From Candidatus Helicobacter avicola (lineage in GTDB: Bacteria > Campylobacterota > Campylobacteria > Campylobacterales > Helicobacteraceae), in NCBI GenBank assembly GCA_019112865.1, contig DXIN01000032.1, positions 1 to 62,827 of the forward strand: a DNA stretch of 62,827 nucleotides. The letters run 5' to 3'. Positions 17,412 to 26,522 of the stretch are shown in pieces. Every line of letters starts with the position of its first letter. Positions within the stretch are counted from its first letter, which is position 1. The notes beneath the pieces were generated by a model. The model did not search any database and had not been told where the DNA came from. It was given only the letters and a program-made list of their open reading frames with translations. The position numbers were made by a program, and so were the translations under genes.

Positions 17412-18496
17412 AAAAACTTAGGCAATTTTGGAAATTTCTCTCAAGACGTTTTGTCTTGTTTTTGCTTTATTTTGTGCTTCCTATCTTGATTGGGTGGTTT
17501 ATGTATGCGGTTTTTAGTGCGTCATTGCCTAGAGATTTGCCTATTGGGTTGGTGGATTTGGATAATACCAGTGCGAGTGCCGATGTGCGTTTTAATATCA
17601 ATGCTTCGCCCACGATGTATATCAAACACGAGTATGGTTCGATTATGGAGGCTAAAGCCGATTTGGCTAGTGCGAAAATCTATGCCCTTGCTGTGATACC
17701 ATATAACTTTCAGCGGGATATTACACTTGGCAAGGGTGCGCACCTTGCGTTTTATTATAACGCGCAATTTGTCCTAGTGGGTAAAGCCCTAAATAGCGCG
17801 TTTGCACAAATCATTGGCACACTCAACGCCAAGCAATCCGTGGCACAAAATCTCATCAAAGATCAAGATTTAAACCTAGCACTTAGTAAGGCTATGCCAA
17901 TTTTTTCGCAGATTATCCCATTGTATAATGCCTCAAACAATTATGCGCAGTTTTTGCTCACACTTCTGCTACCTTGTATGTTGCAGATTCTTGGTGCGTT
18001 AGCGATGATACAGCTACTAAAGGGTGTGCCACATTCTTTTAGGAGTCTTTTTGCGCGCTATATAGGCAATACGATTGTATTTGTGTGGTGGGGAATCTGT
18101 ATGTTGCTTTTGCTTAAAAATCTTGGGTTTGAGGTGCGTGGGAGCTTTGGGCTACTTGTAGTGGGTTTAGGAGTATTGATGCTTGGGATTAATGGCGTGG
18201 TGGTATTTTTGCAATCTATTTTGCTAGATATTAAAAAGACTATTGGGGTTGTGGCTGTTTATACCGCACCTTCTTTAGCATTTGCAGGTGTTACTTATCC
18301 ACAAAACTCGATGAATCTCTTAGCACTTGCGTGGAGCAAGTTTTTGCCCATATCAAGTTTTATGGAGCTTTATATCCAGCAAGCAAACTATGGGGGAAGC
18401 CTAAGTGGGGCATTGCAGATTTTAGCGCAGATGAGTTTTTTTCTCCTCTTTTTTGTGTTGGGGAGCTTGATATACTCTAAAAGGAGGGCGCGATGA
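17408..18496 (+). CDS. ABC-2 type export permease, first
   Basis: The 362-residue membrane protein has one N-terminal segment (about 14-35), a periplasmic domain of about 130 residues (LPIGLVDLDNTSAS onward) and five or six C-terminal segments, the ABC2_membrane_3 layout. Its ATG overlaps the adaptor stop (ATGA). No ATPase gene is in the operon, so the nucleotide-binding subunit must be encoded elsewhere, or the pair works without one. Confidence 0.82.
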   Translation: MKKLRQFWKFLSRRFVLFLLYFVLPILIGWFMYAVFSASLPRDLPIGLVDLDNTSASADVRFNINASPTMYIKHEYGSIMEAKADLASAKIYALAVIPYNFQRDITLGKGAHLAFYYNAQFVLVGKALNSAFAQIIGTLNAKQSVAQNLIKDQDLNLALSKAMPIFSQIIPLYNASNNYAQFLLTLLLPCMLQILGALAMIQLLKGVPHSFRSLFARYIGNTIVFVWWGICMLLLLKNLGFEVRGSFGLLVVGLGVLMLGINGVVVFLQSILLDIKKTIGVVAVYTAPSLAFAGVTYPQNSMNLLALAWSKFLPISSFMELYIQQANYGGSLSGALQILAQMSFFLLFFVLGSLIYSKRRAR

Positions 18497-19647
18497 AGTT
18501 TTTGCTAGATCTTTTTGCTGAATACAAAGCAATATTTGGCAATAAAGTTGTGGTGCTCGTAGTTGTCGTGGGTTCTATGGTCTATGGACTACTCTATCCT
18601 ATGCCCTATCTTAATGATGTTGTTACTAAGCAAAAACTCCTCATTATTGATGAGGATAATAGCACGCTCTCAAAAGATCTCATTTTTTTGGTGGGAGCAA
18701 CTCCACAAATTGAGCTTGTGGCAGAAGTCCCAAGTATCAATAAGGCACAAGCACAAATAGAGAGTTTCAAAGCCGATGGCGTGCTTTTTATCCCACAAGG
18801 ATTTGAATCTAATGCGTATTTGGGGGTAGGCACGATTGTCTCTTATATGGGTAATGCCTCGTATTTTCTCATCTATGGTGCGATTGTGGAGGGCATACAC
18901 AATGCCCTAGATTCACTCTCTCAAAAACTCTATGAGATTCATCACCCAAATGCCTTGAGTGCTTCTAGCATAAGTTATGAGGCAATCCCTCTTTATAATC
19001 CAAGTCTTGGCTATATCAATTATGCCCTAGCGGCGGTGCTGGTATTTATCCTGCATCAGACACTCATTGGTGGTAGTGCGATACTCACAGCATACCAAAA
19101 CAGAATCGCCAAAGAATCGAGACATAATGCAAGCGGGCAAGATTTCCCTCAAGATTCTAGGATTTATGGCGAGGTTGCTAGGATTGTGTTAGTAAGAATC
19201 TGCGCGTTTAGTAGCGTGTATTGTGTGTGGTTTTTGGTATATTTTGGGGTGCTTTTCCCTTACTTTGGGGTGCATATCCACGCGAGTATGGGGGATTTTT
19301 GGCGTTTTGGGATTGTGTTTATTATGTGTTGTAGCGCGTGTGGAGTGCTACTAGGTGCGTTGTTAGAAGATGAGAGTTTGCCTACACAGATTATTTTTAT
19401 CTCCTCAATGCCATTAGTGTTTATTATGGGATTTATTTGGCCCAGCGAGCTTTTGCCAAGTTTTTTGCGCGAATTGTCGTATTTGATACCCGCATATCAC
19501 GGCATTAGGGGATTTGTCAGTCTCAATCAAATGGGTGCGGCATTTAGCGATGTGATGGGGCATATTTGGGCGTTGTTAGGTATAGGGGTATTTTGTGTAG
19601 GAATGAGTATTTTTGTGCTATCACACAAAAGAAAGTGTGGTGTTTAA
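18493..19647 (+). CDS. ABC-2 type export permease, second
   Basis: This 384-residue protein has the same architecture as the preceding gene (N-terminal segment, periplasmic domain opening LLIIDEDNSTLSKDL, C-terminal segments with PLVFIMGFIWPSELLP). The ATG overlaps the previous stop, so the two permeases are translationally coupled and probably form a heterodimer. A short Ser/Gln/Asp-rich cytoplasmic loop (about 205-220) contains an AGATTCT motif. Confidence 0.82.
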   Translation: MKFLLDLFAEYKAIFGNKVVVLVVVVGSMVYGLLYPMPYLNDVVTKQKLLIIDEDNSTLSKDLIFLVGATPQIELVAEVPSINKAQAQIESFKADGVLFIPQGFESNAYLGVGTIVSYMGNASYFLIYGAIVEGIHNALDSLSQKLYEIHHPNALSASSISYEAIPLYNPSLGYINYALAAVLVFILHQTLIGGSAILTAYQNRIAKESRHNASGQDFPQDSRIYGEVARIVLVRICAFSSVYCVWFLVYFGVLFPYFGVHIHASMGDFWRFGIVFIMCCSACGVLLGALLEDESLPTQIIFISSMPLVFIMGFIWPSELLPSFLRELSYLIPAYHGIRGFVSLNQMGAAFSDVMGHIWALLGIGVFCVGMSIFVLSHKRKCGV

Positions 19648-19704
19648 GCTTTTTAAAGCCCAAATTTTGTAAAATCTAGGCTACCCTAAAACACGAGGAA
19701 TGCG

Positions 19705-20019
19705 ATGAAACTTTATAGTATTGAGTATTTGCCACAGATGCGATACGAAGTCTTGGGCTTGGTCAAAGGCAATGTCGTGCGATCCAAGCATATAGGACGC
19801 GATATTATGGCAGCACTCAAAAACATCGTTGGGGGAGAGCTTGTGGGCTACACAGAAATGCTTAGTGAGGCACGGGATATAGCCACACAAAGAATGATTG
19901 ATGAGGCACGCAATCTAGGGGCAGATGCTATCATTGGTATCAAATACACGACCTCATCTATCTCACAAGGCACGACAGAGGTGTTGGTCTATGGGACTGC
20001 GGTAAAGATGAGTATTTAA
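19705..20019 (+). CDS. YbjQ/UPF0145 family protein
   Basis: This 104-residue protein of the YbjQ (DUF74) family shows the conserved end features VLGLVKGNVV near residue 15 and the GADAIIGIKY block near 74. The family forms pentamers and has been called heavy-metal-binding, but the function is not established. The ATG at 19705 follows GAGGA. It stands alone between the export operon and the HDOD gene. Confidence 0.8.
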   Translation: MKLYSIEYLPQMRYEVLGLVKGNVVRSKHIGRDIMAALKNIVGGELVGYTEMLSEARDIATQRMIDEARNLGADAIIGIKYTTSSISQGTTEVLVYGTAVKMSI

Positions 20020-20072
20020 GCTTATATGAGATTTTTCGATATTATAAAAACTTATTTGTAAAAGGTATGATA

Positions 20073-20933
20073 ATGGATAATGAAGTGTTACTCAAGACGA
20101 TTGATAACCTCCCGCCACTCTCTACGACCGTGGTGAAGTTGCGTGATTATATAGATTCTGCGGGAGCAGATGTCAATATGCAAGAAGTTGTCAAAATTAT
20201 ACAACAAGATCCATTGCTCACTGCAGAGCTTTTGCGTCTAGCAAATTCACCATTTTATGGCTTTTCGCGTGAAATTTCTACAATCCAGCAAGTCGTCTCG
20301 CTTTTGGGTATCAATAATGTCAAAAATGTCGCGATCGCAAACTCAATCAAAAGCACTTTTAAAGTCGATGTATCGCCTTATGGGCTTAATACGCAGGAGT
20401 TTTTGGGAAATTGTATCAAAGAGACGAATTTTATTTCCGACTGGCTCTCTGAAGAAGACAAGAAACTCTCCCAAATGCTTGTGCCTTGCTCAATGCTTTT
20501 GCGTTTGGGGATTATTTTGTTCTCTAATTCTTTGCGTGTGCTTGGTAAAGATAAGGAATTTTTAACAACAATCAAGGAAAATCACTACTACAACATAGGA
20601 ATGATTGAAGATGAGTTTTGTGGGACAGATTCGCTCTCATTCCTTGGATTTTTGCTCAATCACTGGAAGTTTGATGAGGCATTGGTCGAGAGTATTTCTT
20701 ATATCAATAACCCACACGCTGCACATGAGAGTGTGAAAAAAGGTGCGTATGCGCTAGCAATCACTAATTGTCTTTTTGAGCCTCATCAAGGTGGAAGTGT
20801 CTTTAATATGCACAAAGCCATTGATTTGATACAAGAAGCCAACGAGCAGGGCGTGAAGTTTTCACTCAATAATTTTCTTGATAAAGTGCCTCTGGAGATG
20901 CGAACAAATCTTGAGAAGCCTCTTGAAGATTAG
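20073..20933 (+). CDS. HDOD domain signalling protein
   Basis: The 286-residue protein is essentially one HDOD domain (LPPLSTTVVKL then QQDPLLTAELLRLANSPFYG), a catalytically inactive relative of HD phosphohydrolases found in bacterial signalling and stress proteins. The start at 20073 gives proper spacing to AAAGG (20061-20065); the ATG at 20067 is too close. It has no partner domain and no obvious operon. Confidence 0.82.
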   Translation: MDNEVLLKTIDNLPPLSTTVVKLRDYIDSAGADVNMQEVVKIIQQDPLLTAELLRLANSPFYGFSREISTIQQVVSLLGINNVKNVAIANSIKSTFKVDVSPYGLNTQEFLGNCIKETNFISDWLSEEDKKLSQMLVPCSMLLRLGIILFSNSLRVLGKDKEFLTTIKENHYYNIGMIEDEFCGTDSLSFLGFLLNHWKFDEALVESISYINNPHAAHESVKKGAYALAITNCLFEPHQGGSVFNMHKAIDLIQEANEQGVKFSLNNFLDKVPLEMRTNLEKPLED

Positions 20934-21032
20934 TAGAAATAATCTCTTGAAAATAACAAGAGAGTGATTAGAGAGTATTTCTTATTTGGTCGCACAAAGG
21001 TTGGTAGGGGGTTTAGATTCTATTATTTTATT

Positions 21033-21108
21033 GCAAGTTTGCTATGCAAACTTGTTATCGCTCGTGGAGAGTGAATCTCCACTCGTCTGCGCTTACGCGA
21101 ACATATAC
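21033..21108 (+). repeat. dispersed palindromic repeat, copy A
   Basis: It begins with a perfect dyad, CAAGTTTGC-TAT-GCAAACTTG (21033-21053), then GTTATCGCTC, then a hairpin GTGGAGA-GTGAA-TCTCCAC, and ends CGCTTACGCGAACATATAC. Copy B lies 150 bp away and a diverged copy C lies at 50949-51022 on the other strand. Confidence 0.7.
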
Positions 21109-21201
21109 AGAATCTAGTGCGAGATTCTAGAATCTTTTGGTGTCAAAACATCATTAACGCCGCTTGGGGCTTGCACCTTTTTTATCAATCAAGCGAGAGC
21201 A

Positions 21202-21259
21202 ACTTGTTATCGCTCGTGGGCAGTCAAATCTCCACTCGCTCCGCTTACGCGACCATACA
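21202..21259 (+). repeat. dispersed palindromic repeat, copy B
   Basis: It matches copy A over about 58 bp, beginning ACTTGTTATCGCTCGTGG and ending CGCTTACGCGACCATACAT, with a handful of differences and a one-base gap. The 5' dyad of copy A is reduced here. Confidence 0.7.
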
Positions 21260-21353
21260 TTGTCAGAATCTAAGGCTTTAGATTTTTTAGATTCTGTAAT
21301 GTCGCTACTTGCTTTAGATTCTATCAATCACTGGTTTTTGGGTTTTATTATTT

Positions 21354-21362
21354 TGTTATAAT
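21354..21362 (+). promoter_or_regulatory. autotransporter promoter, extended -10
   Basis: TGTTATAAT is a perfect extended -10 element. It lies 17 bp upstream of the ATG at 21380, so the leader would be only about 10 nt and would still include the AAAGG ribosome binding site. Confidence 0.55.
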
Positions 21363-21379
21363 ACTCTCCATAAAGGCAA

Positions 21380-24300
21380 ATGATGAGAGTTATAAAGAGA
21401 TTTTTTACTATGCTAGATGTGATAGGTAGCTTGCGCAGATTTACTCTTGGTGGAGCTTCTTTTTTAGCTACATTGGCGTGTGCTACGCATTTTCTGCGTT
21501 ATTTTCCACCCTTTGTGCGCCCCTTCTATCGCTACATCGCAAGATGTTTGTGTAAAGTATCTCTGACTTTAGGGGCTAAATCCCGCTTAATCCCACACGC
21601 TAGCTTTGCCCATCACACGCAATCTGTGAGATTTTGCGATGTTGCTAAGAGATTTTTAGGCTTTGCTTATTTTCTATTCCTCACGCTCCTTGCTAGCCCT
21701 AGCCTATATGCCTCTGCCCTAGATCCTAAATTTGCTTATCAATACTATCTTGACTTTGCACTCAATCATGGGCAGTTTAGTCCAAATGCCTCTAATCTCA
21801 CTATCCCTGCTAAAGATTCTAGCCATAACCTTACCCTGCTTGCTCCTATGCCCGATTTCTCTGCGGCAAATCTCAAAGGCACTTGGCAAAGTGAAGTAAC
21901 TAATATAGGCTTTGGCTATGCTATCACTGCAGCACACATGCTAAACACTTCTTTGCCAAATCCCATAAAAATAGGCTCTAGTCTAAATTTTGGCGGAATT
22001 AACTCTGTGGTGGTGGATACCTTAGAATCTCGACTTGGTAATAACGGCGCACCAGCTGATTTTGCTGCATTAAAAATGAGTAAATTAAGTCTTAATACTG
22101 AAGCACATTTTAGTCCTAACTTAGATTTTGTAAATCTCAAAAACACAACAAATCCCACAAGCTTTTTTGACAAATACGAATACAACGAAGATGCTGCAAA
22201 AAAGCTTTTAGATTCCAATCGCTACACACTCTTTGCAAGAGAGGGTTCGGGTGTGCAAATGATAGGCTATGAATCTCAAGGTGCAACAAGAATAGAAGGA
22301 AGCAATGTCTATCACACAGGCGGACTTTTAGAGTTAAGAAGGGTTGATGTTCCCTTTGTGCTAGAAATGCACGCTTATGATTGGGATAATGCCAATCTTA
22401 GAATCCCCTTTGGCTCCTCATCAGCTCCGGGTGATTCTGGCTCGGCACTCTATGTCTATGACAATGTCGATAAGAGCTGGTATGTCGTAGGTGTGGTAAG
22501 TCAGAGTGATTGTAGCGGACAAACAGGCGATGGCTGCTCGTATGTGTATTACACATTAGTAAATGATGAGCTTATCAAGGAATTTAAAGAGCCTAAGTCG
22601 GTATTTGTCGGTGGGGGAACTTATCGCTTTGATAACACGGGTAGCTTGCTAGATTCTAGCGGAATGGATTTAAAGGCTTCTGTGATTTCAGGCTCTGGGG
22701 CTGGGGAAAATCTGTGGAATAGTCTTTTTAATAAAAGTGCCTATGATAACCGCCTTAGCCAAATGAAAGATAGCAAGGACTTGTATTTTAGCGATTCTGG
22801 CTCTTTATCCTTAGAAAAAGATATAGACTTGGGTGCGGGAGTTTTGGTCTTTGGCAAAGATTCTAGCTGGAGTGTTAGTGGCACAAATAACACAAATACT
22901 TGGTTTTTACACGGAGGAATCTATGCAGATTCTGGAGCGCGTATCACTTATGAAGTCTCTACCAAAGAAAATGACTTTTTGCATAAGCTAGGAGAAGGCA
23001 CACTCATAGTTACTAGCTCTAGTGCGGATGCTGGGCTTAGGATAGGACAGGGGTTAGTGGAGTTAAAGGGTAATGATTTAAGTTTTAAGGAGCTGTATTT
23101 TGTCAGCGGACGCGGGGAGCTAAAGCTAGAGAATGCCAATAATATCAATACAGATTATGTGTATTTTGGCGCACGTGGAGGAAAGCTTGATATGAATGGA
23201 CAAAACCTTAGCTTTAAGAGAATCTATGCTAGTGATAATGGTGCAAATATCATAAACTCAAGCCCTACTACTGCTACCTTGCAGATACAAAACACGCAAG
23301 ATTATCTTTATCATGGCAATATCATTTCAGATTCTGGCGGTATCAATATAGAATCTAGCACAAATCAAAACCTCATCTTTGATGGTAATATCAACAATGC
23401 CAATGGCAAAATGACTTTTAGCAATGGCTCTCTCACCTTTCAAGGACACCCCACAATCCACGCCTTTGTAAGTGAGGAGGTAAAAGAGAAGCTAGATTCT
23501 TTAAACATTGGCGAGGGAGTTTTCACAAGCCCTACGAGCTTTTCTCAAGGCGATTGGGAACACAGAAATTTTAGTCTTCAGTCCTTAAAATTAGAAAATG
23601 CCACTTTTAACCTCGCAAGGAATGCGACTTTAAAAACAAACATCTATGCCACAGATTCTACGCTAAGTCTTGGCACAAGCACCTTATGGCGTGATGAAAA
23701 TGATGGAGAAAATGTAAGCACCGCACTTATAGCCACAGGCAATGAGCAATTTTACGCTGGAAATGAGCAATATGAGGGCGTGGGTAATGATATGAAATTT
23801 AATCAAAGTCTTAAGCAAGGAACTATCGCGGATTCTGCAAAAGGACAGGTGCTATTTGTGGGCGATATGCACCTTTCTAACTCAAACGCAAACTTAAATG
23901 CGATGAGTTTTGTGGGAAATATAGAATCTAATAGCGGAACAAGTAAGCTTACTATCACAGATTCTACCCTGCAAGGTAATATCACAGGCACAAGCACACT
24001 TAGCACACAAGATTCCTTCATCAGCGGTGTAGTCTCTACAAGCACCCTAAACGCAAATAACACGACTTTTAATCTGCAAGTAGATGTAGCAAAGAATACC
24101 GCCCAAAGCTTAGAATCTACTCAAAGCACTTCAGGAGGCAATAATACGCTTTTATTACATCTGCTTAATGCTCCAAGCTCTAGCACAAAACTGCCAAGCC
24201 TTCTTCTTGCTTCTTTGCAAGATTCTAATAAGAATCTAAACAAAGGGTATTTTTCTATCCCCGATATACAAGATGGCTTTAGCATTTACACGCCAAATGT

Positions 24301-25638
24301 CGCTTTCACACACGAGGGTGATAAGGCGCAGTGGAGTTTAGAGCAAATCAATGTGGCACAAAATAGCTATTTTAACATAAGCGAAAATACAGAATCTACA
24401 AAACGTGCCAATGCCCTTTTCAACCAAGTCTTGCTAGGCTATGTCATAGAATGGAATAATTTGCAAAAACGTATGGGTGAATTACGCGAAAATCCAAAAG
24501 CAGCAGGTGCGTGGATACGTAGCTTTGGTGGAGGCAGCAGCGATGATAAGTACCGAGGTAATTTCTTTGAAACGCAACTAGGTAGCGATTATCAGCTAGA
24601 TTTTAATGCGGGTAAAATCTAGCTAGGAGGAATGTTTAGCTACACAAGAAATGCCGTGCAAGGCGTAGGTGCAAACGCACAGAGTAATGGCTATGGTCTA
24701 GGAGCTTATGTAAGCACATTTTTTGATAATGGCTTATATGTTGATTCTATCTTGCGTTACATATATAAAGAGCATAGCATTGATGCGAGCTTTATCCCAA
24801 GTGGTGCAGGTGGTGAATGTATTACATGCTAATAGTGGGGGCAATACCTTGCTTTTTAGCCTTGAGGGCGGATATAGACTGAACTTATCTGATTTTTTCA
24901 CGCATAAGGCTTTTAGGCATTTTTACTTAGAGCCACAGCTTGAGCTTATCACGGGCTATTTGCAAGGTGCAAAATGGCAAAATGAAAATGTCAGCTTAGA
25001 GCTTAAAGATTCTGCACCTGTGAGTGTAAAACCTGCACTTTTTGTAGGAAAGCGATTTTTCTTTGCTACTAAAAATATTGGTATGAGGAATGCTATGAGG
25101 GCGCACCCCGCTACTTGCGCTATGTCCTCACGCACTCCTCCTCGCGCTTTGGCACAAACTCCTTTGCGAGATTCTCCTTGGCAAGATTCCACACAGCCCT
25201 CTTGTGCTGGGCTTGCAAGAGATTGTGGAGAATCTAAGGTGCGAGATTCTAAGGGCGCGCCAGCACAGAGCCTAGATGCACACACAAAAGAATCTTCTAT
25301 TGCAGAATCTTACGCCCTAGATTCTCACACTAGAGAATCTCCTAGTACGCAAGCTATGATGAGCGACTGTCTCACACCGCAGGATTTGACACAAAGTCTT
25401 GGGGTGCGTTGGGCTAGGTGGAGCGATTGATTTGCACCGCTATGGTGCGAGGATTCTTAGTGATAGGAGTGGGGCGCGTGTGTTTGAGGGCATAGCAGAT
25501 AGTCGTATGTTTGTGAATCTCTCGCTTGATTATGTGCTAAATGAGCGATTGCGTTTCAACCTTGAGCTAGAACGTAGCTTTTTTGGGATTCTTAATATTG
25601 ATTGGTTAATGGGTGCGAATATGCGTGTGGGGTTTTGA
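21380..25638 (+). pseudogene. S6-type serine protease autotransporter, interrupted
   Basis: The first open stretch (21380-24622) encodes 1080 residues. It has a very long N-terminal extension ending in a hydrophobic signal segment (about 92-113), then an S6/SPATE-like protease domain with His186 (ITAAH), Asp227 (PADFAAL) and Ser353 (APGDSGSAL), a long beta-helical passenger, and the start of the autotransporter beta-domain. An in-frame TAG at 24620-24622 cuts the beta-domain. Coding continues in the same frame to 24832, shifts frame to about 25080, is broken by about 310 bp of unrelated-looking sequence, and resumes in the third frame (25393-25638), ending in Phe as autotransporter barrels do. 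Without the barrel the protease could not be displayed, so this copy is probably non-functional for secretion. Promoter and ribosome binding site are intact. Confidence 0.82.
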
Positions 25639-25693
25639 GATACAAGAGATTCTAAAGAAACTTGTGTATCCCTAGCGACTTTAGATTTTTTAT

Positions 25694-26509
25694 CTATTGC
25701 TTTTGCTTTGCTCTTTGTTCTTTCCAATGTTGAACAAGATCTTTTATGCCCGGTTGCTTAAGATTATCTATCAAAGGCTCTTTGCACTCTTGTCCTACTA
25801 CACAAATCTCTTGCATTTTACACACAAAGCTAACCCTGCGTCTATCCTTTGAAATCTCAACAGATTCTATCTTTAAGATTCTATTTCTTGGGAAAAGTAG
25901 CTCATATTGGGTAGGAAAGGCAGCAAGTTCTGGCATAGAGACAAACATCGCATCATTTAGTCTTGGCACTTTGATGATAAGCTCTACCACTCTATCTTGA
26001 AAGACTGCATTGCGTATAAGTGTAGTAGACATAAAGCCATAATCCTTATAATGCTTGCCCATAAGGGTTGCAAGATAGCGCTCTGCTGCACCCTCTACAA
26101 ATTTGCCATTCTTATACACATGCTCAAAGAAAAACTTAGAATCTATAAGCCTTGTGATAAAACCTAGTCTTTCATAGCGGTAGGTTTTGAGATTTTCAAA
26201 GATAATAGTCTTTGAAAGGGCTTCATCTAGTTTTCTTACCTTTTCTTGCTGCTCTGATGAAAGTGAATCTAGCGATACGCCCTCTCTAAGCTTATCATTT
26301 ATCATAAAGAAATTTCCAAAGGTATAATCATAAATGATTTCTTTTTCCTCCTTGCTAAGTATCAAGCCAGCATAGAGCCTAGACCACCATTTAATAGCCT
26401 CATCGCCACTATTAAATTCTTTATAATACTCCTCTTTGTTATCTTGTGCAAGGATAAAGGAGCTTTGAAAGGTGAGGATAAGTGCTATAAAAAATAGTGC
26501 TTTGTGCAT
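25694..26509 (-). CDS. secreted ADP-ribosyltransferase-like toxin (C3/VIP2 fold)
   Basis: The 271-residue protein has a signal peptide (about 1-21, cut near FILA-QDN). The mature part matches the ADP-ribosyltransferase exoenzyme fold: a helical lead-in (KEIIYDYTFGNFFMINDKLR), the catalytic Arg in TYRYERLG (Arg111), the NAD-binding STT in GFMSTTL (161-163), and the ARTT-loop Q-x-E motif, Gln201-Tyr-Glu203, in PTQYELLFPR. The R-S-E triad with Gln two residues before the catalytic Glu is known from C3-like toxins that modify Rho GTPases. The target here is unknown. A tail of about 50 residues has three cysteines. It lies 13 bp after guaB on the same strand with no clear ribosome binding site, and is convergent with the broken autotransporter. 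The fold call is by motif only. Confidence 0.75.
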   Translation of the reverse strand: MHKALFFIALILTFQSSFILAQDNKEEYYKEFNSGDEAIKWWSRLYAGLILSKEEKEIIYDYTFGNFFMINDKLREGVSLDSLSSEQQEKVRKLDEALSKTIIFENLKTYRYERLGFITRLIDSKFFFEHVYKNGKFVEGAAERYLATLMGKHYKDYGFMSTTLIRNAVFQDRVVELIIKVPRLNDAMFVSMPELAAFPTQYELLFPRNRILKIESVEISKDRRRVSFVCKMQEICVVGQECKEPLIDNLKQPGIKDLVQHWKEQRAKQKQ

Positions 26510-26522
26510 TATCTAGATTCAT

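Larger units (their letters stand above)
20934..21379. other. 446-bp spacer without a gene, rich in repeats and AGAWTCT
   Basis: No credible coding region is visible. The spacer holds a CTCTTG/CAAGAG hairpin (20944-20962) just after the HDOD gene, two copies of a dispersed repeat (listed separately), seven AGATTCT/AGAATCT 7-mers between 21001 and 21360, and at its end the promoter of the autotransporter gene. Confidence 0.75.

Noticed and set aside
20944..20962. CTCTTG/CAAGAG hairpin after the HDOD gene as an intrinsic terminator
   Set aside because: The stem is short and no U-run follows, so it is mentioned only within the spacer entry.
24620..24622. TAG in the autotransporter as a programmed readthrough or recoding site
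   Set aside because: A frameshift follows within about 200 bp and a foreign-looking insert after that, so readthrough alone would not restore the barrel. Decay is simpler.
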